Source of the DNA: an uncultured Bacteroidota bacterium
GTDB lineage: Bacteria > Bacteroidota > Bacteroidia > UKL13-3
Assembly: GCA_903901345.1 (NCBI GenBank)
Contig: CAIUQQ010000276.1
Coordinates: 1-42,365, forward strand
DNA: 42,365 bases
Reading direction: 5' to 3'
Positions 1 to 8,093 of the stretch are shown here, in pieces. Position 1 is the first letter of the stretch, and every line of letters begins with the position of its first letter. The notes beneath the pieces are model-generated. The model worked only from the letters and a program-made list of their open reading frames with translations, ran no database searches and had not been told where the DNA came from. The position numbers were made by a program, and so were the translations under genes.

Positions 1-2
1 CA

Positions 3-317
3 GTATTTTTATTTATTTTAGTTGTAGCAATTTATTATTTATTTCAAGTTTTTGTGATAAGTATTGAAATTGAATTTAAAAAAAAAATATTGGTGATAAA
101 ACAAAAGAATTATTATGAAAACGAAACCTTTGAAATAGGCTATGAAGCAATAAAAGATGCACTTATTGTTTTAAGAAATAGAAATAGTAATAATCCAGGG
201 AATTACTTAATATTAATTGATAAAGAAAATGTTTGTTATAGATTTAAAATTGACCAATTAGATATCCGATTGGTGACATATAATATTGAAAAAAGATTTA
301 CTAGAGATTTTACCTAA
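3..317 (+). CDS. Partial membrane-anchored protein of unknown function (5' end outside window)
   Basis: The reading frame is open from the left edge, so the true start lies outside the window; a GTG at 54 is inside the frame and is probably not the start. The first visible residues (VFLFILVVAIYYLFQVFVI) form a hydrophobic stretch that looks like the end of a membrane helix. About 85 polar, charged residues follow, ending in RFTRDFT. The region after the helix resembles a small beta-rich cytosolic or periplasmic domain, but I recognise no family. The stop at 315-317 may be premature: a second frame is open from about 305 to 427 and continues a plausible protein sequence (see findings). Function unknown. 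Confidence 0.5.
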   Translation, partial: VFLFILVVAIYYLFQVFVISIEIEFKKKILVIKQKNYYENETFEIGYEAIKDALIVLRNRNSNNPGNYLILIDKENVCYRFKIDQLDIRLVTYNIEKRFTRDFT

Positions 318-494
318 ATTTGTTAACAATACCTCAACCCAACGATAAAGTTAGCCAAGCACTTAGTGATTTCAGAATGGATATTGTGTTTGTTGTGTGT
401 AGTAGAAACGAATTTCAATTAAAATAAAGAACCTTTATAAAACCTCATAGCCTTCATTTTTTAAAAAATAAACAAAAAACGCTTTGGGTTGTAT

Positions 495-502
495 TATATT
501 TG
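495..502 (+). promoter_or_regulatory. Probable clpX promoter, Bacteroidota -7 box
   Basis: TATATTTG matches the Bacteroidota -7 consensus TAnnTTTG exactly. No clear -33 TTG lies at the expected distance. Transcription would begin near 508, leaving a leader of about 30 nt before the ATG at 540. The box lies inside the longer open frame that starts at 489, which argues against that upstream start. Confidence 0.45.
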
Positions 503-539
503 CAGGCTATTTATAAAAATACTTAGCTCTATAATTTTA

Positions 540-1772
540 ATGGCAAAGAAAACCGAAGATAAATGTTCATTTTGTGGACGAAACAGAAATGAAGTTCAAT
601 TTTTAATAGCTGGACTTGATGCCCTGATATGTGAAGATTGCACTAAGCAAGCAAATAGAATCATTAGTGAAGATGCAGAAGTAAAATCGTCAACTCCTTT
701 AAATAAATTAGTTTTACTAAAACCAGCTCAAATAAAAGCACATCTTGACGAATACGTAATAGGCCAGGATGAAGCCAAAAAAGTATTGAGCGTAGCAGTT
801 TATAATCACTTTAAACGCTTATTGGTTAAAAGCAAAAAGAACGATATAGAAATAGAAAAAAGCAATGTAATGCTAGTTGGTGAAACTGGAACTGGCAAAA
901 CTTTATTGGCTAAAACATTGGCTAAAGTGCTGGATGTTCCTTTCTGTATTGCTGATGCAACCGTGATTACTGAAGCTGGTTATGTAGGCGAAGACGTAGA
1001 AAGTATATTAAGCAGATTGCTGCAAGCAGCCGATTATAATGTAGAAATGGCGGAACGTGGCATTGTTTATATTGATGAAATTGATAAAATAAGCCGCAAA
1101 AGCGATAACCCAAGCATTACGCGCGATGTAAGTGGGGAAGGCGTTCAACAAGCATTATTGAAAATTTTGGAAGGAACCATTGCCAATGTGCCACCACAAG
1201 GCGGACGCAAGCATCCTGACCAAAAAATGATTCAAATAAACACCAGTAATATCTTATTTATTTGTGGTGGTGCGTTTGATGGAATTGACAGACATATAGC
1301 TAGAAGGTTACAAACTCAAGCCATAGGTTTTAAAAACGAAGAGGAAATGGGTGCTGTAAACGAAAAAAACATGTTGCAGTATATTAGTCCAGCTGATTTA
1401 AGAAGTTTTGGTTTAATACCCGAAATTATTGGTCGTTTACCAGTGTTATGTCATTTAAATCCTTTGGATAAAGAAGCTTTGCGCAATATATTAACAGAAC
1501 CCAAAAATGCGTTGACCAAGCAATACAAATATTTGTTTGATTTGGAAAAAATAGAATTACAGTTTACCGATGATGTGGTAGATTTAATTGTAGATACCGC
1601 ATTTGGATTTAAATTAGGCGCACGTGGTTTACGCAGTATTTGCGAAGCCATTATGCTTGACTTAATGTACGATGCTCCTGATTTGGCCGTTAAAGGAAAA
1701 ATTGTCATTGACTTGGCTTATGCCAAAAGCAAAATAGAAGCCCTGAAATACAAAACTTTTCAAGCGGCATAA
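540..1772 (+). CDS. clpX: ATP-dependent Clp protease ATP-binding subunit ClpX
   Basis: ClpX is a hexameric AAA+ unfoldase that feeds substrates to the ClpP peptidase in the cytosol. The 410-residue product has the N-terminal zinc-binding domain (Cys9, Cys12, Cys31, Cys34), Walker A GETGTGKT at about 114-121, pore loop GYVG at 147-150, and Walker B VYIDEID at about 176-182. It also has the RKH loop (GGRKHP) and the IGF loop (AIGF) that docks on ClpP. I chose the ATG at 540 because [13 protein letters not shown] is the normal start of the family, and the longer frame from 489 would add 17 residues that overlap the promoter. No clpP lies beside it in the window. It is followed by its own terminator at 1844-1882. 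Confidence 0.97.
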   Translation: MAKKTEDKCSFCGRNRNEVQFLIAGLDALICEDCTKQANRIISEDAEVKSSTPLNKLVLLKPAQIKAHLDEYVIGQDEAKKVLSVAVYNHFKRLLVKSKKNDIEIEKSNVMLVGETGTGKTLLAKTLAKVLDVPFCIADATVITEAGYVGEDVESILSRLLQAADYNVEMAERGIVYIDEIDKISRKSDNPSITRDVSGEGVQQALLKILEGTIANVPPQGGRKHPDQKMIQINTSNILFICGGAFDGIDRHIARRLQTQAIGFKNEEEMGAVNEKNMLQYISPADLRSFGLIPEIIGRLPVLCHLNPLDKEALRNILTEPKNALTKQYKYLFDLEKIELQFTDDVVDLIVDTAFGFKLGARGLRSICEAIMLDLMYDAPDLAVKGKIVIDLAYAKSKIEALKYKTFQAA

Positions 1773-2248
1773 TTTTAGCCACAGATTACACAGATTTCGC
1801 AGATTTTATAAAAAATCAGTTTGATAGCTTTGTATTAAATAACGAAACCAAAAAAATCTTTGCAAAAGCTTTTTTTGGTTTCATATATACTGTTGTTTTT
1901 GTTTCAATGGGTTAAAACCCGTTGCTATAAATATGTCGTTCCTACGGAACTTTAATTTAAAAAATAGCTGCTATTCAATGTGGTTCAAAAGTTTTGTCTT
2001 TCGAGGTTATTTTAGACACAAATTTTATTTTAAAGCAACAAAAGCTATGTTTTCTATGTTTCTATGTGGTTCAAAAGTTTAGCTTACTCGCGTTTGTTTT
2101 AAGCGACAGACTACACAGATTTTTTTTTAACAATTTAAAAGCTATATTTCAATGTGGTTCAAAAATATTTATTTGTTACTTTTTGGTTCAAAAAATTTTA
2201 TAGTCTTGGCTAAATATTTTATTTTATTTGTAAAATAAAATTTCAAAA
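1773..2248. repeat. Repeat-rich spacer between clpX and thyA
   Basis: This 476-base gap holds no convincing gene; the 69-codon frame at 1994-2203 is read through repeats. Besides the clpX terminator it contains: two diverged copies of a CACAGATTACACAGATTT-like string (1782-1799 and 2105-2122); a hairpin CAATGGGTT/AACCCGTTG at 1905-1924; a hairpin GTTCC-TAC-GGAAC at 1938-1950; and three imperfect copies of a unit ending in ATGTGGTTCAAAA (about 1965-1991, 2040-2078 and 2137-2165), with a fourth shorter TTTTTGGTTCAAAAAA near 2181-2196. From memory, such strings recur in intergenic DNA of environmental Bacteroidota; I cannot check copy number here. Confidence 0.65.
1844..1882 (+). terminator. Rho-independent terminator after clpX
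   Basis: GAAACCAAAAAAA (1844-1856) pairs with TTTTTTTGGTTTC (1870-1882). Inside the loop CTTT and AAAG pair again around GCA, giving a long stem with one mismatch. It begins 72 bases after the clpX stop, and the T run lies in the 3' arm. Confidence 0.75.
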
Positions 2249-3043
2249 ATGAATCAATACGAAGAATTACTGAAGCATGTATTTACTACAGGAGCCGAAA
2301 AAAGTGATAGAACAGGAACTGGAACACGCAGTATATTTGGCGCACAAATTAGGTTTGATTTAATCAAAGGTTTTCCGCTTATTACTTCTAAAAAAGTTCA
2401 TTTAAAATCCATCATTCACGAATTACTTTGGTTTATAAAAGGCGAAACCAACACCAAATATTTAACCGATAATGGTGTAAAAATATGGGACGAATGGGCT
2501 GACGAAAACGGAAATCTTGGACCTGTTTATGGGCATCAATGGCGCAACTGGCCAAAAGCAGATGGCGGACATATAGACCAATTAAGTGAAGTGATAGAAA
2601 CCCTGAAAAAAAATCCTGATAGCCGCAGAATTATTGTGAGCGCATGGAACGTGGCCGATTTAGAGAAAATGGCTTTGATGCCTTGCCATGCTTTCTTTCA
2701 GTTTTATGTGGCCAACGGAAAACTAAGTTGCCAGTTATACCAACGCAGTGCCGATATGTTTTTGGGCGTTCCGTTTAATATTGCTAGTTATGCTTTACTC
2801 ACTTTAATGGTTGCACAAGTGTGCAATTTAGAACCAGGCGATTTTATTCATACTTTTGGTGATGCACATATTTATAGCAATCATTTTGAGCAAGTAACCT
2901 TGCAATTAAGTAGAGACGTTAGGCCTTATCCAAACATGAAAATTAACAAGGAAGTGAAGTCTATTTTTGAGTTTAAATACGAAGATTTTGAATTGGAAAA
3001 TTATAACCCACACCCAGGAATTAAAGGAGCAGTAGCCATTTAA
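2249..3043 (+). CDS. thyA: Thymidylate synthase ThyA
   Basis: ThyA methylates dUMP to dTMP using methylenetetrahydrofolate, the last step of de novo dTMP synthesis. The product has 264 residues, the same as E. coli ThyA, and aligns without gaps at the key sites. The nucleophile is Cys146 in [13 protein letters not shown], the phosphate-binding arginines occur in SDRTGTGT and [11 protein letters not shown], and the folate/dUMP site is [18 protein letters not shown]. The C-terminus ends in GAVAI, as expected for the closing tail. The stop is separated by one base from the start of recR, so the two genes are almost certainly co-transcribed. Confidence 0.97.
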   Translation: MNQYEELLKHVFTTGAEKSDRTGTGTRSIFGAQIRFDLIKGFPLITSKKVHLKSIIHELLWFIKGETNTKYLTDNGVKIWDEWADENGNLGPVYGHQWRNWPKADGGHIDQLSEVIETLKKNPDSRRIIVSAWNVADLEKMALMPCHAFFQFYVANGKLSCQLYQRSADMFLGVPFNIASYALLTLMVAQVCNLEPGDFIHTFGDAHIYSNHFEQVTLQLSRDVRPYPNMKINKEVKSIFEFKYEDFELENYNPHPGIKGAVAI

Positions 3044-3044
3044 C

Positions 3045-3650
3045 ATGAACTTTCCATCTGCCTTAATTGAAGAGGCTGTTAACCAATTATCGCGTTTTCC
3101 GGGTGTAGGGAAAAAATCAGCCTTGCGCATGGTTTTGCATATTTTAAAGCAAGAACCTCAAGATGTCATTCGCCTTGGACAAGCTATAGAACAAGTAAGA
3201 ACTTTAATAAAATACTGCAAACGCTGTCATAATGTGAGCGATGGCGATTTGTGTAACATTTGCCAAAGCCATAAACGTAATCCTGAATTAGTTTGTGTAG
3301 TAGAAGATTTGCGCGATGTAATGGCTATTGAAAACACTTCACAGTTTAATGGTTTATACCATGTTTTGGGTGGAGTAATTTCTCCAATAAATGGTGTTGG
3401 ACCTGACGATGTGAATATTTCTTCATTAATAATTAGGGCTGAAACCGAACAAATAAAAGAATTAATTATTGCACTGAGTGCAACACCAGAAGGCGATACA
3501 ACCACTTTTTACATTTCGAAAAAACTAGCTCATTTACCCATTCAAATCAGCACCATTAGCCGTGGAATTTCTATTGGTGGTGAATTGGAATATGCCGATG
3601 AAATTACATTGGGAAGAAGTATAGTAAGTAGAATTCCTTACGGGAAGTAA
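3045..3650 (+). CDS. recR: Recombination mediator protein RecR
   Basis: RecR works with RecO and RecF to load RecA on gapped DNA. The 201-residue product has the usual length. Helix-hairpin-helix FPGVGKKSALRM occupies about residues 18-30. The C4 zinc finger uses Cys58, Cys61, Cys70 and Cys73. The Toprim domain begins at VCVVED (about 83-88) and includes the GLYHVLGGVISPINGVGPDD segment typical of RecR, and the C-terminal Walker-B-like segment is GGELEYADE. The ATG follows the thyA stop by one base, which suggests translational coupling. Confidence 0.96.
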   Translation: MNFPSALIEEAVNQLSRFPGVGKKSALRMVLHILKQEPQDVIRLGQAIEQVRTLIKYCKRCHNVSDGDLCNICQSHKRNPELVCVVEDLRDVMAIENTSQFNGLYHVLGGVISPINGVGPDDVNISSLIIRAETEQIKELIIALSATPEGDTTTFYISKKLAHLPIQISTISRGISIGGELEYADEITLGRSIVSRIPYGK

Positions 3651-3675
3651 TAATATTTTACTTTTTGAAAATATT

Positions 3676-4392
3676 TTAAACTTGCATTGGCACTTCCATT
3701 AATAAAAATTCTGCATCAGATTCTGCGGTAATTTCTACATTATTTGTATCCCAAATCCCAATGCCATCGCGGGTAGAAATGGATTGATCATTGACTTTTA
3801 AATTGCCTTTTAAATTAAAAAGATACAAGCCATTGCCTTGGCTTTTGAATTCATAATTAGTGCTTATTCCTTTATCGAAATCGGCTAAATGGAACCAAGC
3901 ATTTTGATGAATCCAAACCCCAGCATCGTTTGGATTAGGCGATAATATTTGTTGTAATTTATTTTTCCTATCGGCCATGTTTAAGGTAATTTGATCGTAA
4001 CGAGGAGTTACATTGTTTTTGTTTGGAAACACCCAAATTTGCAAAAATTTTACTTCCGCATCTTTGTTTTTATTGTATTCGCTGTGCTGAATTCCAGTTC
4101 CAGCACTCATTACTTGAATGTCACCACTTTTTATTACAGTTACATTGTTCATGCTATCTTTATGTTCTAAATCGCCTGATAAAGGAATGCTAATAATTTC
4201 CATGTTATCGTGTGGATGTTTTCCAAAACCCATTCCAGCAGCCACCGTGTCATCGTTTAAAACACGAAGCACACCAAAGTTCATTCGTTCGGGATTATAA
4301 TAATTTGCAAAGCTAAAAGTGTGTTTGCTATGCAACCAACCATGGTTTGCATCGCCACGAGAATCAGCTTTGTGTAATACAGTATTTTTCAT
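3676..4392 (-). CDS. Pirin family protein (YhhW-like bicupin)
   Basis: Pirins are bicupin metalloproteins; bacterial YhhW-type members show quercetin 2,3-dioxygenase activity in vitro, but their physiological roles are mostly unsettled. The 238-residue product has the four metal ligands in the N-terminal cupin: His59 and His61 (GKHPHDN), His103 and Glu105 (GTGIQHSEYN). The second cupin (about 130-235) lacks an obvious metal set, as is usual. It starts 50 bases after the stop of the membrane-fusion protein gene on the same strand, so the two may share a transcript, though no functional link is obvious. It converges with recR across a 25-base gap that holds only a weak all-AT hairpin. Confidence 0.9.
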   Translation of the reverse strand: MKNTVLHKADSRGDANHGWLHSKHTFSFANYYNPERMNFGVLRVLNDDTVAAGMGFGKHPHDNMEIISIPLSGDLEHKDSMNNVTVIKSGDIQVMSAGTGIQHSEYNKNKDAEVKFLQIWVFPNKNNVTPRYDQITLNMADRKNKLQQILSPNPNDAGVWIHQNAWFHLADFDKGISTNYEFKSQGNGLYLFNLKGNLKVNDQSISTRDGIGIWDTNNVEITAESDAEFLLMEVPMQV

Positions 4393-4442
4393 AATTTTTT
4401 TGAGAAAAAAGTTGTATTCAAATAAAAAGTGTAGAAGTTTTG

Positions 4443-5792
4443 TTATTTTTTTACTTCAAACAATTCTTCTTTGCTTACTTTTTTAAGTTTATCGCCATGT
4501 TTTAAAGTTTTGGAAACTGTAGCATACGGCCCACTTATTACTTCATCGCCTTTAGCCAAACCACTGGTAATTACTATTAATTTATCATCTTGAATTCCGG
4601 TAACTATTTTGCGAATAGCAGCAGTATTATTATTGTTTACAAACACTACTTCTACTTCATCTTTTGAATCAGCAATGGTCGTTATTTCTTTTTTATCGGC
4701 AGTAGTTGCAGTATCCAAATCAGCAGGCTGCCTAACCGTTACGGCTTCTATTGGTATGGCCAAAACATGCTGAGCCACTTCTGTTTGAATTTCAACACTG
4801 GCACTCATTCCCGGACGAAAAACTGCTTTTCGTTTTCCAAATTTTGCAGTTAAATCGGCATAACTGCTTCTTAAAATTTTTATTTTTACCACAAAATTTG
4901 TCACTTGATCGCTGGTACTAGCAGTAGTAGAACTAGCGCTATTGGCTATTTCTGACACTAAACCTTTAAATTTTCTAGTTCCATAAGCATCTACTTCTAT
5001 TAAAACAGTATCTCCTAATCCAACTTTTATAATGTCATTTTCGTTTACATCAACGCTTACTTCCATGGCATTTAAATTTGCAATGCGCATCATTTCAGTT
5101 CCTGCCATTTGCGATGTACCAACAACGCGTTCACCTCTTTCTACTTTTAAACTTGAAACTATTCCGCTTACTGGGGCAAATATTTCGGTTCTAGTCAAAT
5201 TCTTTTTGCTTTCTTTTAATGAAGCTTCAAAACTTTTTACAGTAAAATCAGCACCAATAACATTTTGTTTAATGGCATCTACTTCGGCTTTAGCGTTTTT
5301 ATAACTTGAAGTGGCAGTTTCTATTTCGGCTTCACTGATTAACTTTTGATCCGCCATTTTTTTAGATCTATTATATTGTTTTTCTATTTCCGCAAATCGT
5401 GCTTCTGCTTGCGTTAATCGTGCTTTAGTAGTTGCTGAATTTGCTTTTGCATTGCTTAACGAAGCACTACTTCTATCTAGTGCCGAAGCATATAATTCTG
5501 GATCTATTCGGGCTAATAACTGACCAACAGTTACCGAGTCGCCTTCTTTTACATATAATTCTCTAATCTCGCCACTTACATCCGAACTAATTTTTACTTC
5601 CGTTTCAGGTTGTATTTTTCCATTAGCACTTACCGTTTCTATCACCGTTTTTATTTCGGCTACAGCCATGCTAACTCTGGTTTCGTCTTTGCCACCAAAC
5701 CAGCCTTTTTTCTTTCCAACTACTGCTATAATTATTAATATTACAACTGCTACACCAAGCCAAATGAATAGTTTATTGTTTAATTTTTTCAT
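4443..5792 (-). CDS. RND/MacA-type efflux periplasmic adaptor (HlyD family membrane-fusion protein)
   Basis: The product is a membrane-fusion protein that would bridge an inner-membrane transporter and an outer-membrane channel. An N-terminal anchor helix (LFIWLGVAVVILIIIAVVG) is followed by a half-lipoyl motif (EIRELYVKEGDSVTVGQLLA), an alpha-helical hairpin rich in Ala/Lys/Glu (about 90-200), the second half-lipoyl (EIFAPVSGIVSSLKVERGE), a beta-barrel domain, and a membrane-proximal domain with GLAKGDEVISG. I prefer the ATG at 5792 (449 residues, MKKLNNK) over one 8 codons upstream, since it sits directly before the charged residues of the anchor. No MacB-like ATPase/permease or TolC is adjacent, so its partners must be encoded elsewhere. 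A Thr/Asp/Lys-rich insert (about 355-375) is lineage-specific. Confidence 0.88.
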   Translation of the reverse strand: MKKLNNKLFIWLGVAVVILIIIAVVGKKKGWFGGKDETRVSMAVAEIKTVIETVSANGKIQPETEVKISSDVSGEIRELYVKEGDSVTVGQLLARIDPELYASALDRSSASLSNAKANSATTKARLTQAEARFAEIEKQYNRSKKMADQKLISEAEIETATSSYKNAKAEVDAIKQNVIGADFTVKSFEASLKESKKNLTRTEIFAPVSGIVSSLKVERGERVVGTSQMAGTEMMRIANLNAMEVSVDVNENDIIKVGLGDTVLIEVDAYGTRKFKGLVSEIANSASSTTASTSDQVTNFVVKIKILRSSYADLTAKFGKRKAVFRPGMSASVEIQTEVAQHVLAIPIEAVTVRQPADLDTATTADKKEITTIADSKDEVEVVFVNNNNTAAIRKIVTGIQDDKLIVITSGLAKGDEVISGPYATVSKTLKHGDKLKKVSKEELFEVKK

Positions 5793-6054
5793 GAAATATT
5801 TGTTTAAAAAAAGCAACTGGTTTCCATACCAATGATGGGCGAAAATTACATTTATTTTATTATAATATTTATTACCTAAATACTATTTTTATAAACGGTA
5901 CAAAATGTTGGAAAATAAAGAGAATTTGGAAGTTGAAAAAAATAAATTTATGCTTGAAAAATTTGACATGAAACTTCACAAAAAATAAATTTGAGGAAGA
6001 CACAATGATGAATATAATGAATATTAGGTAATAAAAATGGATAAATACTAAGTA

Positions 6055-6459
6055 TTAATCCCAAGGACTTTTGCCCTTTTCTTCATCCCAAGGACTGGTA
6101 TTGCTGTTGTTATTATTATTGGAATTGTCAATATAAATTTCAATTTTTTTATCGTATTCCCAACTAAAAAACCAAATTGGCCAAGCATAAACAAAACCGA
6201 GAAGAAATTTTAGAGAGTTGAAATCTCTCGAGATTTTTTCTTTTGCAATAACCTTTCCTCTTTTATCTTTTATTTCTATCAATTTTTTTTGAGGCAACCC
6301 AGACCTTTGAAACTTTATTTCGCTATTGGTCATGCCTTTGTACTGATTATTTATAAAAACAGCATAGGGACGGCTATTACCAGTTACTTTAATCAACGAA
6401 GTTTGACAGGAAGAAAGTAAAATTAAAAGTACTGAAAAATAAATAAGTTTAGTTTTCAT
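6055..6459 (-). CDS. PEGA-like lipoprotein with a membrane segment
   Basis: The 134-residue product starts with a lipoprotein signal ending in LLSSC (Cys18 would be acylated). Residues about 25-65 (RPYAVFINNQYKGMTNSEI) look like a PEGA-type surface beta domain, a family often found on bacterial envelope proteins. A hydrophobic stretch (FLLGFVYAWPIWFFSW, about 87-102) follows, then an Asn-rich linker and two copies of SPWD at the C-terminus. The start codon overlaps the stop of the upstream gene as TAATG, so translation is probably coupled and the two proteins probably act together. Function unknown; the PEGA assignment is by eye only. Confidence 0.6.
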   Translation of the reverse strand: MKTKLIYFSVLLILLSSCQTSLIKVTGNSRPYAVFINNQYKGMTNSEIKFQRSGLPQKKLIEIKDKRGKVIAKEKISRDFNSLKFLLGFVYAWPIWFFSWEYDKKIEIYIDNSNNNNNSNTSPWDEEKGKSPWD

Positions 6460-7481
6460 TATCTTCTAAATAATATTTCCAAACGAATTAAAACACCATT
6501 GGTATAACCAAAGCTTTTATCATGAATAGGATTACCACTATAATAGTAGTTATTATTAGATTTAACATCATAAAAACCTAACAAATAATTAGCTGAAAGG
6601 CGTAAAGAAACAGTAGATGTTCTGTTAAAAATATAACCCCCACCAACCAATGCCATTAAACCATAACCCGATGCAGTAGAAGTGGAAAAACCATAATAGC
6701 TTTGATCTTCAGAAATAGCTGTTCTTGAAAAAGCTAAACCACCACCATAAAAAGGAGTATTTCCTTTAGTATAAATGGGCTTTTGCATTTCTATAGAAAG
6801 GCTATAAACATCTCTTGTGCTATTAAAACTCCAAGATGGCTTAATGTCAAAAATAAAATTACGTGCATCAAAACTCCAAGCCAAACTAAGTCCTGATAAA
6901 GCAGAAGAACTTGATTGGTCACCTAATAATGCCATTCCACTTAAGCCAATTCCAAAGCTATTATTACTTTCTTTTTTCTTCAATTGTTGTGTTTCTTGAT
7001 TGGTAACAGAATAAATATCGTCTGCTGTAGTTGCTTTATTTTCTGTTCCTATATTTTGACCAACTCTTTGTAAAATGGGATCTAAATCTTCTGGAGTAAA
7101 TGCTTTTAATTGGTCGAACCAAACTTTTTTACCAGTTTCAGTTTCAAATAAATTGATGTTTACAATTACATTTTCACCTAGTCTGTTTAAAGAGCCTGTA
7201 ATATAATACATGGTATTCTTTTCTCTTGCCTTTGCAATGATAGATGCATTTTGATTTTCATAATTAACAGAAGAATCATTTACATCTTGCATAATTACTT
7301 GGTATTTATTTGCACTTTCAATGTAGTTTTTAAGCAATCGAGTGCTCGAATATTGGAAATCTTTTTTTAAATTTATAGTCTCAAGCAGCGGGAGATAAAC
7401 TTTTGTTTGTGCAAATATATTAAAGAAACAAAAAATTGTTAAGCTCAATAAAAGCGTGAATCTCAAAGTATTTCTATACAT
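6459..7481 (-). CDS. Secreted protein: TolB/CsgG-like N-terminal domain plus outer-membrane beta-barrel
   Basis: A signal peptide (MYRNTLRFTLLLSLTIFCFF...FAQ, cleavage near 25) leads a domain of about 130 residues. This resembles the TolB/CsgG-type fold that senses or assembles at the outer membrane: SSTRLLKNYIESANKYQVIM, then YYITGSLNRLGENVIVNINLFETETGKKVW. A short Gln/Lys/Ser linker (about 155-170) leads to alternating hydrophobic strands with many Gly, Ser and aromatic residues, ending in VLIRLEILFRR, like an 8-strand porin-type barrel. The downstream lipoprotein gene overlaps it by one base. Upstream (7504-7552) are two perfect TATATTTG boxes and a 19-base imperfect tandem repeat. I recognise the architecture but no named protein. 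Confidence 0.6.
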   Translation of the reverse strand: MYRNTLRFTLLLSLTIFCFFNIFAQTKVYLPLLETINLKKDFQYSSTRLLKNYIESANKYQVIMQDVNDSSVNYENQNASIIAKAREKNTMYYITGSLNRLGENVIVNINLFETETGKKVWFDQLKAFTPEDLDPILQRVGQNIGTENKATTADDIYSVTNQETQQLKKKESNNSFGIGLSGMALLGDQSSSSALSGLSLAWSFDARNFIFDIKPSWSFNSTRDVYSLSIEMQKPIYTKGNTPFYGGGLAFSRTAISEDQSYYGFSTSTASGYGLMALVGGGYIFNRTSTVSLRLSANYLLGFYDVKSNNNYYYSGNPIHDKSFGYTNGVLIRLEILFRR

Positions 7482-7503
7482 GATTTTTTTATTTTAAAAA
7501 AAA

Positions 7504-7552
7504 CAAATATAAAAATAATTTCCAAATATAAAACTAATTTCCAAATGAAAAT
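7504..7552 (-). promoter_or_regulatory. Putative promoter region with imperfect tandem repeat upstream of the beta-barrel gene
   Basis: On the minus strand two copies of TATATTTG, a perfect TAnnTTTG box, lie at 7504-7511 and 7523-7530. They are part of a repeat with period 19: TAATTTCCAAATATAAAA (7516-7533) and TAATTTCCAAATGAAAA (7535-7551). No well-spaced -33 element was found for either. The repeat could be an operator or simply a duplicated promoter box. Confidence 0.35.
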
Positions 7553-7709
7553 ATAATATTATCTTAAAAAAATCAAATTAACTTACTTGGCAATTCAATT
7601 GACGAAATCAAACTTTTCACAATTATTATATTAGCGAATAATACTTTTAGTAAAAATTTGATAAAGAATGGGCCATCTAACTGTAAACTTAAGTCCTGCT
7701 TTTGCAGGA

Positions 7710-7747
7710 TCGGGGTAGCAGTAACACCCTGCGTGATACGACCTCCA
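7710..7747 (-). other. tRNA-Pro 3'-half-like fragment with adjacent hairpin
   Basis: Compared with the real tRNA-Pro 3' half (7811-7843), this copy keeps TCGGGGTAGCAG (11 of 12 bases; 7710-7721) and TACGACCTCCA (11 of 11; 7737-7747), while the T-arm between them differs (15 bases instead of 10). Read on the minus strand, the replaced middle can still form GCAG-GGTGTTA-CTGC, a T-arm-like hairpin. A second hairpin, TCCTGC-TTTT-GCAGGA, directly adjoins at 7694-7709. The block lies beyond the tRNA terminator. It is not a complete tRNA. Confidence 0.5.
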
Positions 7748-7768
7748 ATTTTATTTTTTTTAAAATAA

Positions 7769-7799
7769 AAAAACTCAAGTCTTTTGAACTTGAGTTTTT
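7769..7799 (-). terminator. Terminator of the tRNA-Ser/tRNA-Pro operon
   Basis: AAAAACTCAAGT pairs with ACTTGAGTTTTT around the loop CTTTTGA. Read on the minus strand, the stem is followed by a T-rich tail (7751-7770). It starts 12 bases after the 3' end of tRNA-Pro. Confidence 0.75.
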
Positions 7800-7810
7800 G
7801 CCTGTTAAAG

Positions 7811-7884
7811 TCGGGGTGGCAGGATTCGAACCTACGACCTCCACATCCCAAATGTGGCGCGATACCAGGCTACGCTACACCCCG
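7811..7884 (-). tRNA. tRNA-Pro (anticodon TGG)
   Basis: The minus strand folds into a standard 74-nt cloverleaf. The acceptor is CGGGGTG/CACCCCG with discriminator A, the anticodon stem is CCACA/TGTGG with loop TTTGGGA (anticodon TGG), and the T-arm is GTAGG-TTCGAAT-CCTGC. CCA is not encoded. It follows tRNA-Ser in the same transcript. Confidence 0.95.
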
Positions 7885-7952
7885 TTTGCAAGTTTTTCAA
7901 AAGTGCTAAATTTTTGAACTAAGCATTACTACTCGCCCTATAAAAAAATGTG

Positions 7953-8041
7953 CGGTGAGAGAGAGATTCGAACTCTCGATACACTTTGACGCGTATGTCG
8001 GTTTAGCAAACCGGTGGTTTCAGCCGCTCACCCATCTCACC
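7953..8041 (-). tRNA. tRNA-Ser (anticodon GCT)
   Basis: The minus strand gives an 89-nt class II tRNA with acceptor GGTGAGA/TCTCACC, anticodon loop TTGCTAA (GCT), and a long variable arm (about CATACGCGTCAAAGTGTAT). The T-arm is GAGAG-TTCGAAT-CTCTC. The first pair of the anticodon stem (27-43) is a C-A mismatch; the other four pairs are good. CCA is not encoded. Confidence 0.93.
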
Positions 8042-8063
8042 AATTGCTTTTTTAAAGGGAGTG

Positions 8064-8093
8064 CAAATGTAGCAATCTCAAGCAAACAACAAA
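8064..8093 (-). promoter_or_regulatory. Promoter of the tRNA-Ser/tRNA-Pro operon
   Basis: On the minus strand TTTG (8090-8093), an 18-nt spacer and TACATTTG (8064-8071) match the Bacteroidota promoter consensus exactly. The box lies 22 bases upstream of the tRNA-Ser 5' end. It is one of the best promoter matches in the window. Confidence 0.7.

Noticed and set aside
1994-2203. 69-codon open frame between clpX and thyA
   Set aside because: It is composed of the repeated GTGGTTCAAAA and ACACAGATTT units and poly-T, giving a Cys/Phe-rich translation unlike a real protein.
3651-3675. All-AT inverted repeat between recR and the pirin gene
   Set aside because: AATATTTT/AAAATATT is a weak stem with no G-C pairs; insufficient to call a terminator.
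7573-7851. 92-codon minus-strand frame across the tRNA-Pro region
   Set aside because: It reads through the tRNA gene and its terminator; the peptide GCGGRRFESCHP is the usual translation of a tRNA T-arm.
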